A DNA stretch of 64,000 bases from Turbatrix aceti (lineage: Eukaryota; Nematoda; Chromadorea; Rhabditida; Panagrolaimidae). The stretch is taken from positions 5,422,739-5,486,738 of the forward strand of contig OZ017767.1 in the NCBI GenBank assembly GCA_963969345.1, read 5' to 3'. Below are positions 20,297 to 32,900 of the stretch, piece by piece. The translations under genes and the position numbers were made by a program. How positions within the stretch are numbered: position 1 is the stretch's first letter; each line of letters begins with the position of its first letter. The notes beneath the pieces were generated by a model that ran no database searches, was not told the origin of the DNA, and saw only the letters and a list, made by a program, of their open reading frames with translations.

Positions 20297-23254
20297 ATGG
20301 TCAACATCGGCGACAACGTGCCATCCATGTCATCCTCAAATGCGACATCTTCTGTTTCCTCGTTTGGCGGCAACACGACAATCAATCGGCCGTCGACCAT
20401 TGCGAGTATCGATCTCGCAGACCCTGGGAGTGGCGGTGGATCTGGCGGCTATGATTCTGGAGCCAACGCTGATAGCCAGTCGAAGCCGGGCGACGTGAGT
20501 TGTTTTTTTATTTATTTTGCTTTTAACAACCGTCGTTTTCTTTTTTTTGCAGAAGCGGGTGCCGTTCACGATCCCCGGCGTCCTGCACTTTCTGCAGCAC
20601 GAATGGAGCCGCATCGAGCTTGAGCGAACTCACTGGGAGATGGAGAGGGCCGAGCTGAGGGTGAGTCACTTTTCGCGCTATCAAAGCTGTCATCTGACCG
20701 TCTACAAATTGCAGGCACGCATCAGCTTCCTCCAGGGCGAGCGCAAGGGACAAGAAAACCTCAAACGTGATCTCATTCGCCGCATAAAGATGCTGGAGCA
20801 CTCGCTGAAGCAGGAACGCATCAAACTCTATCGCGCCCAGCACAATGGCGAAAATCCACCCGCTGTCGACGAAGATGACGTTCCCGGTTGGTTTTTTTAT
20901 CCAAGATTTTTATTATGGATTTTTTAAACGCTTTTTTTGCAGACGTTCAAAGCGACGTGCCGCTGGACGTCGACTCAATGGTGAACACCGGCGAGGATCC
21001 TCTCTGGAAGCGGGCAAGAAACACTCTCAAGCAATACATGGAGGAAATGGGTTATTCGCAAGAGCTCATCAACATTCGTGCCTTCAGGGTCAACAAGCTG
21101 CTGGGCAACAAGCCGACCGGGGAAAACCTCACTGCGGATGAGTACAAGTAGGCTATTTTTTTTATTCTGTGCAAGTAAATAATTTTTTAAATTTCAGCGC
21201 GGAAGAATCCCGAAAAGTCCTCGACCAAACAGAACAAGAAGTTCTGGCGACGGCGAATTTGCTGAAGAAGTACAACCTGCCAAAGCTCAACTACGCGGAC
21301 GAATCCGAGGACCGGCCAGGCGCCTCGCCACCCCCTTTTGACGCCGAAACCGCCGATGCGCTCGAAGAATTTTCTTTTTTGGAGAAGGAAGCGGACAAAA
21401 CGTCGACGACAAGACGCAGCGCACCCGGATGGGCCAAGAACCCGGCAGGTGACGAGTGGGGCATCGATGAGAATACCTACAAGGAGATGAAGGATCGCTA
21501 CCTGTCTGAGATGCAGCACAAGAAGCGGCAGTCGTCGACGAGTCAGTCTTCGGTCGATTCTGAACCCGCGCAGGTGACAACTGCCGAGGGATCCGCCTTC
21601 GACTACAGCCCATACCCAGGAACAGGCGCTGGATCGGACACGACGACCAGCAAGTCGCCCGGCATCGCGCCGGGGGGCTTTGACTCTGTCTATGCCGGGG
21701 GAGACAATCCAGACGACGTCGACATCAAAGACGAATTCACACCCGAGGAAGAGGATTTTGTACGCGTTCGGTGGAATCTCATGTACACGCTGAGAAGCCA
21801 CTTTGACGCTGTTCGGGCTCTGCAATTTCACCCCGTTGAGCCCATGCTCATCACCGCCAGCGAGGACGGCACTGCCAAGCTCTGGAACCTATCAGAGTCG
21901 AAGAACGTCTCTGAGCAGGCAAAATCGCCTTCCAACGCTGGAATTATCGATGTCGAGCCTGTTTACACTTTCAGGGGGCATGAGTACGTTTATTTTGTTT
22001 GATAATGCATTTTTGATGTGTTTTGTTTCAGAAAACCGATCCTGTCCATCGATTTGTCGCCTACAGGTGACAATCTCTACACCGCGGATCTTGATGGCAT
22101 TGTTTGCTGCTGGCAAGTGCCACCGTTGAACATGGAGCCCCACGAAGCTTACGGTAAGTGTAAAAATACATTCGGCGGAATCAAACGTGTTTTTTTGCCT
22201 CTTCAGACCCTTCCGTGCTGCAAACCCGCTTCAAAGCGCACACTGACGCAATCTGGTCCATAAACTACCACTCATCGTCAAATAGGCTGCTAACAGCGTC
22301 GGCGGATGCGACGATCAAGGTTTGGGACCTCTCGACGTCCGAAGAATCGGAATACCTGCTTAATACGATCACTTTTGACGGTCATGTGCCTCGATCGATG
22401 GATATCGTCTCGACAGAGCCCCAGCAGGTGGTGGTCGCGTTCAACGGAGCAAAGGCTGTCATTTTGGACATCGAAACGGGCCAGCACGTTTTGTCCTTTG
22501 AATTCCCAGCTAACGGTGAGGCGCTGAATGAGTTGGTTTATGGGTGACAATGAGGTAAATTTTCAGAGGACATCGGGGAGATCAACAAGATTCTCTCGCA
22601 TCCGACGATGCCTGTGACGGTTTTGGCAGGCGATGACAGGAAGATTCGGTACTTTGACAACGTCTCAGGTATGTTATTGAGTTCTTTCGACACGAAAATA
22701 CTGTTACTGTCGTTTTTGTGTTGTTTCGGCACGAAAATGCGTTACGATCACTTTTTCGTTGTTTTGACACGAATTACGATCTTTTTTATGTTTTTCAACG
22801 CGAAAACACGATTTTGGCTACTTTTCAGTTGTTTTTGATTCTTTTTTACGTCACAGTGCCTGTTTTTTTAGGAAAACAAATTTCGGGAGCTGTTGCCCAC
22901 GTGGAGGCCATATCGACGCTGGCGATCGATCCCAATGGACTCTACCTCATGAGCGGGAGCCATGACGGCTCACTTCGTATCTGGAACATGGAACAGAAGA
23001 AGTGCCTACAGGTTTGTTGTTTTTTTGACGGCGATGGGGGTACGAGCCAAGTTTTTTTGCAGGAAATCGCTTCTCACCGGAAAAAGGTGGACATGAGTGT
23101 GCTCGCTGTCGCCTTCCACCCCTCGCGGCCACTTATCGGCTCCGCAGGGGCTGACAGCCTCACCAAAATCTTCACTTCGCAGCGCCTCGTGGCCGGCGTG
23201 GCACCTGCAGCGTCCCCGAGCGCGGCGTCGTCCAGCGGCGACGAATCAACCTAG
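20297..23254 (+). CDS. cash-1: Striatin homologue (STRIPAK scaffold)
   Basis: Ten exons (20297-20494, 20553-20660, 20715-20886, 20943-21147, 21198-21983, 22032-22153, 22207-22515, 22567-22668, 22872-23011, 23063-23254) give 777 aa, as expected for striatins. After a Ser/Gly-rich N-terminus comes the diagnostic block FTIPGVLHFLQHEWSRIELE and the coiled coil FLQGERKGQENLKRDLIRRI (about residues 70-150), which bind caveolin, PP2A A/C subunits and calmodulin. An acidic, low-complexity linker then leads to a C-terminal WD40 propeller from about residue 425 to 765 (for example HFDAVRALQFHPVEPMLITA). Striatins are B'''-type PP2A subunits and the core of the STRIPAK complex. In C. elegans the single homologue is cash-1. 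AATAAA is at 23655. First member of the + strand gene block. Confidence 0.93.
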
Positions 23255-23654
23255 TCAGCAGCAAAATCAGCCTATTTTGACTCAAGTCCTCCCAGCACAC
23301 CACCACCACCGTCTTGTCAAATCCGTCGAATCACGATCCTACGTGTTGCCCCAACGCCGGCCGGCTCTGTCTGCTCCCGTCTCTAATGATTGTAGACTAA
23401 CCAGTTCCAGTTATACTTCTACGATGTTCACCTTTTCACACATTTTTAACTACTTCAGCTGCGTTGCTTCTGAACGTAACTTGACCCTTCTCCTCTTCCC
23501 TATTTTTGTAACACCCTCTTTTTTAACGCTTTTTCGTAGGTTTTTGTCTATGGTCTATTATTATTTTATTTTGATCGTGTGCAGAGAGATAAAATCAACT
23601 TGTAATTTTGTAATTTGGACCAGGCATGCCAAAAAAGGGGGACGCATAAAACTG

Positions 23655-23660
23655 AATAAA
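23655..23660 (+). terminator. Polyadenylation signal of striatin gene
   Basis: AATAAA about 400 nt past the TAG stop at 23252-23254 and about 540 nt before the next gene's ATG. Confidence 0.5.
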
Positions 23661-24200
23661 CAAATTTAACGGTTCGAGCGTTTCAAAATGTTTTACAACT
23701 TTTTCCGATTTTATTATACATTAATTTTACACTTTTTTTTCAAAAAAATGTCTTTTTTAGGTCAAAAATGATTTTTTAAGACTTGTGCGAAAATCGCAGT
23801 CAGTCATATAATTCACCGGAAGCCAGCCAGCTATCATCTGTGTTGATAGCTGCTGTTGGCCATCGGCTGAAGCATGCAAACCGAGGACATAACGTAAACT
23901 ATTGGTGCGTGTGAACGCCCGCGTGATACACAAAAAAACAATGGAAAATTGCTTCTTCCTCGCTTCTTCCTCGTGTCGTTGAATCGGATATCTCTTCATC
24001 AAGTTCGCAAGTTCTGCGAGAAAAGGTCACCAATCACCAAGGCTAAATTAATTGTGGGATAGCAGCAATGCGCGACGCGCGTACACGAGTTTCGACGCGA
24101 AAAAGTGCGTCGTCGTAAATTTTTTATGTCTGCGCGCTTTTCTCACAGCAGCAGAGTGTGCCGGATATAACACATATCTGCGCAGATCCTTTATCCAGAC

Positions 24201-26552
24201 ATGGCTATGGATAGCAGCCTTGTGGATCTTTCAATGTCAGCGCTAGAAGACGACTCGACACAGATCTCAGCCACCGAAGACGCAGAATTGGGAATTGACG
24301 ACGACAACACTCAATTCTCGACCGCCAGTTCCAATGGTGAGTTGTTGTTTATTTTTATTCTAATTTACGTTAGTTAGCGCTGGTTTATCCATTTACGGGC
24401 ATTGTTTCAGGAGAATCGTCGAGAAAGTCGCGAACGTTTGGCACTCGTCCGCTGCCCGTCGAAATGGTTCACGTTCAGATTCATCCCGCCCAGCTTTTGG
24501 AGTACGAGTGGCCGATCAAGTCTGGCCAAAAGTTTTTTGTTCAGGTTTGTTTTGTGGGATTTGAAAGGTTTTTTTATTGAATCGGGTTTTCAGGAACAAA
24601 TTGCCGAATTCCTGGGTGTGACTTCGTTCAAACGAAAATATCCTGACCTCTCTCGGCGCCCGATGGAGCCAGAAGAAAGAAAATACGTCATCGAGGAGCT
24701 CAAACTCGACGACTCGCTTCCCATGCATCTGACGAACAACATGACCGTTCTCGAAGCGCCCGAAGTTCACCAACTCATGGCTTCGCAGTGTCCGGAGGCC
24801 TACAACGAGTACAAAAAAGTCGTGGCTGAACGCGTGAAGCAGGAACTCGTTGAAAGACAGCAGGAAATCGCGGAAGTGAGTCTAGTTTATATTTTACCCT
24901 GAATTGAGGGGTGTGAACGTTTTTTAGCTCGCCAAAGACACGACAAAGCTCGCGGAACTCCGAAAACGCGCTTTGGAGTCGTGTTCCAAGTTTTCGGCCG
25001 AGTTGAACACTCGCAGAAGGGCTCGGCCCTGCATGTACGACCACCACACCTCCCTCATCATGTACCCGGCCAACAAGTTCAAAAAACTCAAGCCGGAGTA
25101 CACCAAGCCCCTCGCCTATCCCGTGGCTCTCGTCAGCGGACAGCATTCTGAATTTCACATTCGCTACGCACCTGAGGAGCTTAATAAGCTGCCGCTAAGC
25201 ACTGTTTTGGATACCGAGTATCTCTACGATCGCAACCGACCTCCGCCTTCTCCACCGAGCACGTATACCACCGATGACGATGTTAAGAACATTGCCAACG
25301 CTCAGAAAGCCGCCGAGAAGAGGCAGTCCATTATCGCGGTTGGTTTTCTTTGCACGGGATATTTTTTTTGTGTGTGTCAGTGTTCCACCGACTCTGAAGA
25401 GTTGGGATTCTTTTTTGAAGAAAATTTACCTTTTTTGAGTAAAATTAACTATTTTTATCAATTTTGAGTATTTTTTGTTCAAAATTCATGTTTTATGCGT
25501 TTTCCGAAAAAAATATTTTTATTTGACTCAATTTGATCGAAATGAAGTCGCTTTTTCTCCAAATTGGAACACTAATGTGTGCACACAATTTTTATAAAAA
25601 AATTATTTTTTGCCTTGCAGACAAGTACTCTGACGACCATCACGGAGTCTCCGGCTTCGCGGACCATCGCGAGAGCATCCTCGACCCGGCGACAATCAAA
25701 TGTCTGTTGATCGTATACACGCCCCTAAATTCACCACCACCACGCATGCATTTCGTAGAGTTTGGCCGATTTCCTGGTCTAGTCACTCACCTCACCGTAA
25801 CGGATAACACTGTGAAAGTCTTTTTTGTCGCTTTTTGTTAAAGGGTTGCACCACTTTTTTTCCCATAGGATTTTGTTAGAATTGCTTGAATTTTTGGGTC
25901 GGGGAGAAAAAAAATCTTGTCCGATTTTTGAGTGAATCGCCTGCCTTGTTTGTTTTGTTGGACACTGTTTTGAGTGAATCGGGGCCACAGGCAGGATTCG
26001 AGCGGCGTTTCGGATAGGTCTGGATGCTTTTGTGGCTTTCTCTCTGCGGATCGACGGCCTGCACGCTGGTGGTACTTTGTCCCCTCTTCCAGGCGTGATT
26101 CATGACCGATGTTGCGTTCTTTTCAGAGCCACGGTACGACGGTGAGTTCGGCTTGTCACGTCTGCTCGCGTGCCGACAACGTCTACACCCTCGTGCAGTG
26201 CAAATCGTGCTACAACTACGCCCATACGGCGTGCATCGACATGCCGGCCAGCATGGCTTCTGCAGTCAGGCTCTACGACTGGAATTGCATGGATTGCAAG
26301 ACCTGCACTGTCTGCACCAAGCCGGATGACGAGGTTAGTTTGGCGGATGTTTTTCGGGCTTTTTGAGGGGGTGAAACGTTTCCCATTCCTATTTTGGACT
26401 TTTTTTATTTTTTATCTTTTTAGGCATCTCTCATGTGCTGCGACAAATGCGACCGCGGCTACCACACGTTCTGCGTCGGTCTCGACAAGCCGCCTTCCGG
26501 TGCGTGGATCTGCACCAAGTTCTGCAACCAGCCGGGAAGCGGTCGGCGTTGA
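24201..26552 (+). CDS. phf-10: PHF10/BAF45a homologue (PBAF chromatin remodeller subunit)
   Basis: Seven exons (24201-24336, 24411-24544, 24594-24875, 24928-25338, 25621-25701, 26127-26333, 26424-26552) give 459 aa. An acidic N-terminus leads to the SAY domain ([20 protein letters not shown], then [16 protein letters not shown]), which is specific to PHF10 and Drosophila SAYP. A coiled segment ([20 protein letters not shown]) follows, then a double PHD finger of the d4/BAF45 type from residue 349: CHVC...CKSC..H..C..WNCMDCK and [20 protein letters not shown]...WICTKFC. PHF10 is a PBAF subunit that reads histone H3. Exon 5 (81 nt) is the least certain: its donor GTCTGT is weak and the following intron is long (425 bp). 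A trans-splice acceptor is plausible at TTATCCAG just before the ATG. Confidence 0.88.
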
Positions 26553-26870
26553 TCGTTGATTCTTTGCCTCTGCACCCTGCCTTCTTCCTTGTGTATTTTC
26601 TCACATTTTCATCACTTGTGCCACTACGCCCCAGTCCTCTGTGACCTTTACACACACCACTTTAAAACGCTTCGATCTGTCTATTTTTTATTTGGTCTCA
26701 CTCAACGATGTCATCAATGTTTTTATTTTTTTATTTTTATGTTTATAGGGCGGCCTTACATTTTTTTGTGATTAAAATATCACCTTTATCGTCGGATTTT
26801 GGGGATTTGGATGGCGTTTTTGGCGCTGTTTTATATTTTTTGAATTTGGGTTTGCGGATACGTGCACCTA

Positions 26871-26882
26871 AAATGTTTTCAG
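26871..26882 (+). promoter_or_regulatory. Probable trans-splice acceptor for PPP1R21-like gene
   Basis: AAATGTTTTCAG ends 11 nt before the ATG at 26894 with no upstream coding exon in phase, as expected for spliced-leader addition in a closely spaced downstream gene. Confidence 0.5.
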
Positions 26883-26893
26883 ATCGGTATTTC

Positions 26894-29587
26894 ATGTCTA
26901 CGACCGATGACGCCGGCGTGAAATACGAAAAGTTGTCACTTGAATTTGCCAAGGTAAATTTCTTTTTTTTGTTTAAATTCAATTTTAGATATTTAAAAAA
27001 TTGTGTTTCAGCTCCGACATGAACTCCCGGCCGCCAGAGACGCTCTGGAAGCGGAAAAGAGGCGAACCAAGCACCTCGAAGACGAAGTCAGCCTCCGTGA
27101 CATTACGATACGAAAGATAACGTCGGAGAATGAGTCGTACAAGTTCCGCAACGACCAGCTCGTAAAACGCGTCGAAGCGTTGCAGGAGAACCTCGATAAG
27201 ACGACCGCGACTTTTGCGAACGCAAAAGCCAAGAAAAAGCACAAGGAAGCCAATCTGCGTCTCTTCGGGTCCCCGCAACTCGAAGCTGCTTCGTCGTCGG
27301 ATGGCACCGTGCCGAGGGCGGATGCCCATCTCATCCTCGAACAGGAACTCGAGCGAAAACTCGCAGAAACCGCGACTCTGCATTCTCAGCTCTACGACCT
27401 CGAAAGACAACACGAAACCGTTGTTACGGAGTTTTCAGTGATTGTACAGAAACTCGAAGCTGACAATGAAAAACTCAGAAAACGGCTGGAGAATGTCTCG
27501 AGTGGAGGAAACAACGGCGTGACTTCTGAGGGCGAAGATGAACTGGTCCATGAGGCTGCTGCCCTGGATTCAGACGAAGCAGATCCCAGGTACGTCTTTG
27601 CGGCGGCCATCCTCGACGAGGTGCAGCTCATTGCGACGCAATGGAGCCATCTTTTTGCTGCACTGGACGGGCGCTCTACCGTCTACCCCTGCGACGCGAC
27701 CCTGCAATCCGTGCCCGAAGAAATCCATCTTTTCGGCATCGAAGCCAAACTCATCAGTGATGAATTTGAAGCTCTGGCTGAATCCGCAGCTTCCGCCAAG
27801 GTTGCCTTACAGGCGGGAAGTCGCACTGTTCCGATGAATGAGATCTTTGAAAAGGTCGTTTCCAAGCTGAGGAACACGGTGGCTACGGTAAAGGTTAGTA
27901 ATTCTTTTAAAATGACGAATTTTTAAAAAGTGCGGCCGCAAATGTTTTTAAACAAAAATTTAAAAATTCTGAATTTTTTTAAATGCGGTTTTTAGAATTT
28001 TTTAAAAGGGATAAGGGGATTTTTATATTTTTTGTAGAATTCAAAAAATGACAAAAAAGTGATTGGGCGGGTGAAATTTACGGTAAAAAGCTACTTTTTT
28101 GGCAACATTTTATAAAAAATTTCTAAAACATCACTTCCCACTCATTTTATCGTTTTTGTAACTCATTTTATCGTTTCAGTCCGATGTTCTGCCTCTGCTA
28201 AAATACTGCCGGCGAAAAGAAGGCGACGTTTCGTGGTGCAGCGCGCACCTGGACCAGCTCAACGGCCAGCACGAGACGCTCTTTTCTCAGACGTTCTCAC
28301 TGCTGCTGTCCTTGCTCAGCGAAACGAAACGCCAAGCCCTGGCCAAGCCGGGCTTCGTGGCCTCTGCCCTGGTGGACCTACAAAAGCTCTCGTTGAGGTA
28401 CAGAGACGTCGTATCAAAGAAAGTTTTCGTCGAAAATCACTTGCCAATGGCTTCGAGGAAGCTCAAGGAGTACAACGCGGCGATGGAAAAGTCGGCCCAT
28501 CAGGTGAGTCAGGCTTTTGCCAGGCTACACGGTCTGATTGTGGATAGCGTGGCTGTCAAATCACTGCTAGTCCTCCTCCTCGGCCCGATTGTTGTCACCG
28601 AAGGCGGAGAATCGGATGAGAAAGGCGCGAATCGGACGACGATGAAACCAAAAATGTCGATGGTCGAACGACAGGCGAGCGTCATCGAAGACTGCAACGT
28701 CCGGCTCGCGGATATCTTTGCCCAGCTGGCGCAGGCGAAGGAGGAAGTCGACAGTCTTCGCGCCCAGCTCAGCACAGCCGAAAATGAACTGGCACTAAAA
28801 ACGACGATGTCCGAATCGCTGACAGTGCAGCTGGCGACGGCGAACAAGGCCATCGAGGCTCTCAGGTGGTCCAAAGAGGACCTCGCTGCCCTCCGCCTCA
28901 AACTGCCTCCCAACAGGGAGTTTGACGACTTCCGCGTCGTGGAGTACTTCTTCCTCGAAGAACTGCAGAAGGCCGTCGAGCAGGCCGAACACGCGAATGC
29001 CAAGGTCGCCAAGTATCAGCATGACCTCGATGAGCTCACCATGGTCGTCCAGGAAATGGATGGGGAGTTCAACGAATTCAAGAACAGCAAGGAGTCCAGC
29101 GATGAAGAGTGCCGGAGACTCAAGGTTTGTTTTGGGGGACTTTTTGTGACAGAAGAAAAAAATTCGGCCGCAAAAGCCGTTCCAAAAAAAATTCTAAGGA
29201 CATTTTTTTCGAATGAAATGCGTTTTTTTTGAACTCACAATGTTTTCTACTTTTTTACCAAGTGAATAATTTGTTCACATATTTGCGATTTTTTAAATTG
29301 TTTTGAACGAAAAATTGGTTGTAATTAAAAAATGACGTCTAAAAATACTTTTTTTGTCTTATGACGAATTTTGTTTTTAGGAGGACTTGGAGCTGACGAA
29401 GGCTTCCTACGAGGAGCAGCTGAAGGTCATGTCGGAGCACCTCGCGTCACTGGTCAAGAAAGCCGAGGAATTTGAGGGAAACTCATCGCTCAACGGCAAC
29501 ACCACGCCCACTGCCTCAGGCACGGTCTCTGCGAGTTCATCGACCAAATCGCTGACGCTGAATCTCAAGAAAATCGTCGGCAAGTGA
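26894..29587 (+). CDS. PPP1R21 / KLRAQ-domain protein homologue
   Basis: Four exons (26894-26953, 27012-27893, 28180-29124, 29381-29587) give 697 aa. The N-terminus KYEKLSLEFAKLRHELPAAR matches the KLRAQ motif of PPP1R21 and continues as a long coiled coil (SLRDITIRKITSENESYKFR, then NDQLVKRVEALQENLDK). A central helical TTKRSYEDQ-type region (LPLLKYCRRKEGDVSWCSAH) is followed by a second long coiled coil and a Ser/Thr-rich tail ending LNLKKIVGK. In mammals PPP1R21 binds PP1 and is the scaffold of the FERRY complex, which links mRNA to early endosomes through Rab5. Exon 2 and exon 3 are large by the standards of this window, while the introns after them are long (286 and 256 bp) and AT-rich. 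No signal peptide or membrane segment. The family call is confident. Confidence 0.88.
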
Positions 29588-29925
29588 GCGAATTGGGTCG
29601 CGCTTTCTGCGTATCGTGCCATATTCAATTTTATGGGTGCCGCGTGCATTGTTTTTTTTTGTCTTTTTTCTTCCCGCGTATCACTTTCAGTTTTCAATTT
29701 TTTACCTGTTCAGTTTCCGATGCATTGAATCTGTTTTTTGGGCATTGTTGTTCATGTTTTTGGTGCTTAAGAGATTAATTAATTAACAAATTACTATAAT
29801 TAGAGTTTAATGGATGCCAGTAAAAAAAGTGTTTTTGTTGGAAAATGGAGTCAAAAATCGGTTGTTTGGTTTCCAGACACCGCACGCAAGATACCTGGCT
29901 ACCTGGAGTTTTGGATTTGGTTAAA

Positions 29926-29937
29926 AATGGTTTTCAG
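29926..29937 (+). promoter_or_regulatory. Probable trans-splice acceptor for NADAR-repeat gene
   Basis: AAATGGTTTTCAG-type acceptor ends at 29937, 20 nt before the ATG at 29958, only 350 nt after the previous stop codon. Confidence 0.5.
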
Positions 29938-29957
29938 CTTGCAGCGCTTCGACAGAG

Positions 29958-32900
29958 ATGGTTGCTATGGAAGACGGGGAGCAGGATCTCGCAAGATTCG
30001 TCCTCATCCGCGACGAAGACGATGCGCTGCACTGCGGATACGAGTCCACTCTCAAACACGCTGGTCAGAGGTAGGTTGGATTCGGGGAGGGTCGAACAGT
30101 TGTTTTTTCGTTTGCAAACGAAAACGAACATTTTGACCATTTTTTGATAAATCGAACGAATGAACATTTTTTGATTCTGTTCGCGAACGAAAATCGAACG
30201 GATTTTTTGTCAGTTGTGCGGAATTTTCTTTTCAAATAATATTCAACATTTTTTCCCCAATTTTTGTTCGTTTTACCTGTCCGAAAAAATTAACGTTGTT
30301 CGTGAACGAACGCGATCATATAAATTTAAAAAATCTGTTCGCGAACGAACAAAAAAAAGAAGACAAACGTTCGCACAATTTTTGTACGAGTATTTCCAGG
30401 CTAAATCAATTTTTTGGGTTTTTACAGGTACCTAAGCGTGCTGCACTACACATACATGATGCTGTTGAACCAGATGCAGACCCAGTTCAAAATGCAGCTG
30501 CCAGAAGAGGAGGTCTTTGACCTCATGTCGACTCGTTCCTCGGACGTAAAACAAAAAGCGCTGAAAGTGATCGAGAAAAACCTCCCACAGGGAAACGACA
30601 TCGCTTCCCTCAAGCCGTACATCCAAAAAGTTTGCCAGAGCTTCATGATGGAAGGCCTCCGGGTCCGCGTCGACCAGGACGAGGAATTCCGTACCTCGCT
30701 GCTCTCGACCAACGACGCGCTGCTCATCGTCTGCGACGCGAAGGACAACGAAATCGGCATCGGAATGTGCGACAAAACTTTCTGGGAGTACTTCAATTCG
30801 TCCGGCTACAAAATGCAGGATCTGAGCGATTTTATGCTCGACAGCAGACGCCGACCACCCGCGCTGGGCGAGAACGTGCTGGGCTTCCTGCTGATGTGGC
30901 TGAGACACGAGCTCCTCGAAAAAGAACGCCACGCTCACCTCGTTGCCCCCGATATCACGTTCGAGGGCTTCAGCTCGGATGTCGACGATCAGCCGATGAA
31001 GGTCACGGCCAACACGCAGATCCTCGCGCTGACTGGCATCCTACAGCCGCTGTCAAATTACTACAAGTTCCGTTTTGAGGTCAAAAACGAAGAGTTTCTC
31101 TCGGTCGAGCACTACGCGTACTACCGACTCTTCTCGGCCCTCAAACTCGAAGAAGTCCATCACGAAACGCTAAAATCCGTGCCGTGGCCTGCGGATGTAA
31201 AACGCGTCGCTGAGAAGATTCTCAAGTCGGTTGATCTTGAGGAAGACGAGGTGAAGCACCGAATGGCGAAGCTCAACCGGTGGAGGCAATCAGCGATGAA
31301 GCACAAGATCAGCAAGTCCACGGAGTTGCAGGCGCTGCTGCACAATACCGGAAAGGCTTTTCTCGTCGAGACCAATGGTATGTTTTTTTTACAAAGGATG
31401 GGCAACGGGCGTTTTTTGTTCGCGAATGAACACGAACAGTTTTTAAATTTTTTTCGAAAAATTGAACAAACGCGAACATTTTTGATTTTTTTCGCGCACG
31501 AACACGAAAACGACATCGAACAATTTTTTTTTGTCAAGTGTGCGTTTCCTGGAGTAAAAAATTTGTCCGAATTTTTTTTAGCGAAATTTTATCCGTTTTA
31601 CATGTTCTAAAAATTGAACTTTGTTCGCGAACAAATAAATTTACACAAATATGTTCGCGAACGAACACGAACAAGAAAAATCAAGTTTTTTCCCGAACGA
31701 ACTCAAACCCAACCTCTTTCAGCCTACGGCGACGACGTATGGACAGTAAATACTGACGAATACGAACTCCAGCACCTCCTGACCAAACCCGGCATCGACA
31801 TTGCTTTCCTCGCTGAAATCATGATGGGCCGCCAGAAGCCGCCGTCCGCGCTCTCTCACATTGGCCAGAATAAGACTGGTGTACTGTTGATGGAGTTGCG
31901 GCAAAAGTACGCGTCCGACGTGAAGCCTGCCGCTTTCATCGCGCCTCCCGAGACGAACATCCAGAGACTCGGGCCGTCGAACAATGTCATTTGCTTCACG
32001 GCCGAGAGCATCTTTCACCCGTTTTACCCCATTGCCATCACCGAGGGCAAAGCAACGCACAAGTCTCCTATCCATTTTGTCGTAGCTGAATCGTGCAAGT
32101 AAGTTCATGCGGGAGAAAAGGTGAATTCAGGTTTTGAAAAATGTTTTTTTTAGGTTTTTCGGCATCAAAGAAGCCTACGCCAAGGAATTATCAGAAATTC
32201 AAAATTCGATCGAGTGTTGGTCAAAATTCTGTCAGTATATCTCATACGAAATCCAAGTTCCGCTGGCGAAGCTGGAGAAATTCTACATGGTCACCCGGCA
32301 GAAACTCATCGCCGAAGCACTCACAAAAATGTTTCATCAGCACTCGGCGGTGCTCAGGGCTTTGCTGGAGACCCGGGACGCCCTGCTCGTTTACTGCGCG
32401 CGTTTTTCAACCATCGAGGCAGAACTGTCGTCTGGTCTGCGGGAACGCAACTTCCGAAGGGTTTTTGAGGAAAGCAAGAGCGACGTTCGGGAACTCATCA
32501 GCATCTTTCTCCAGCCCCAGGCCCTACGACCGCCCTTCGTCGGGGGAAACCGACTCGGATTCATTCTCATGGAACTTCGACGGCAGTTCACGCTCGGTGG
32601 CTGCTATCCTTCGCAGTACAGCACCATTCCCATGCCCATCGAGGGCAAGTTGGGCACGAATTCGCCGCTTGAAAACTACGTCTGTGACTTGGAATACGAT
32701 GGCCTCAAATTGCAGGATTTCAAGTCCGTTTGGGCAGGTTGGTTCGCGGGAAATCGGGGAAAGAAGGATTTTAGGGGTCGAAACTTGCAGATCCTTTCAT
32801 CCTGACGTACAAGGGCACGGAAAAGTGCGAGGAAGCGTTGAAAACCGCGACTTCGAACGTGGTAATGAAGGCGACGTCTGACAGACAGCTCGTGGCGATG

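Noticed and set aside
28504..28523. GTGAGT...CCAG inside the PPP1R21-like exon 3
   Set aside because: Only 20 bp apart, too short for an intron; reading through keeps the frame.
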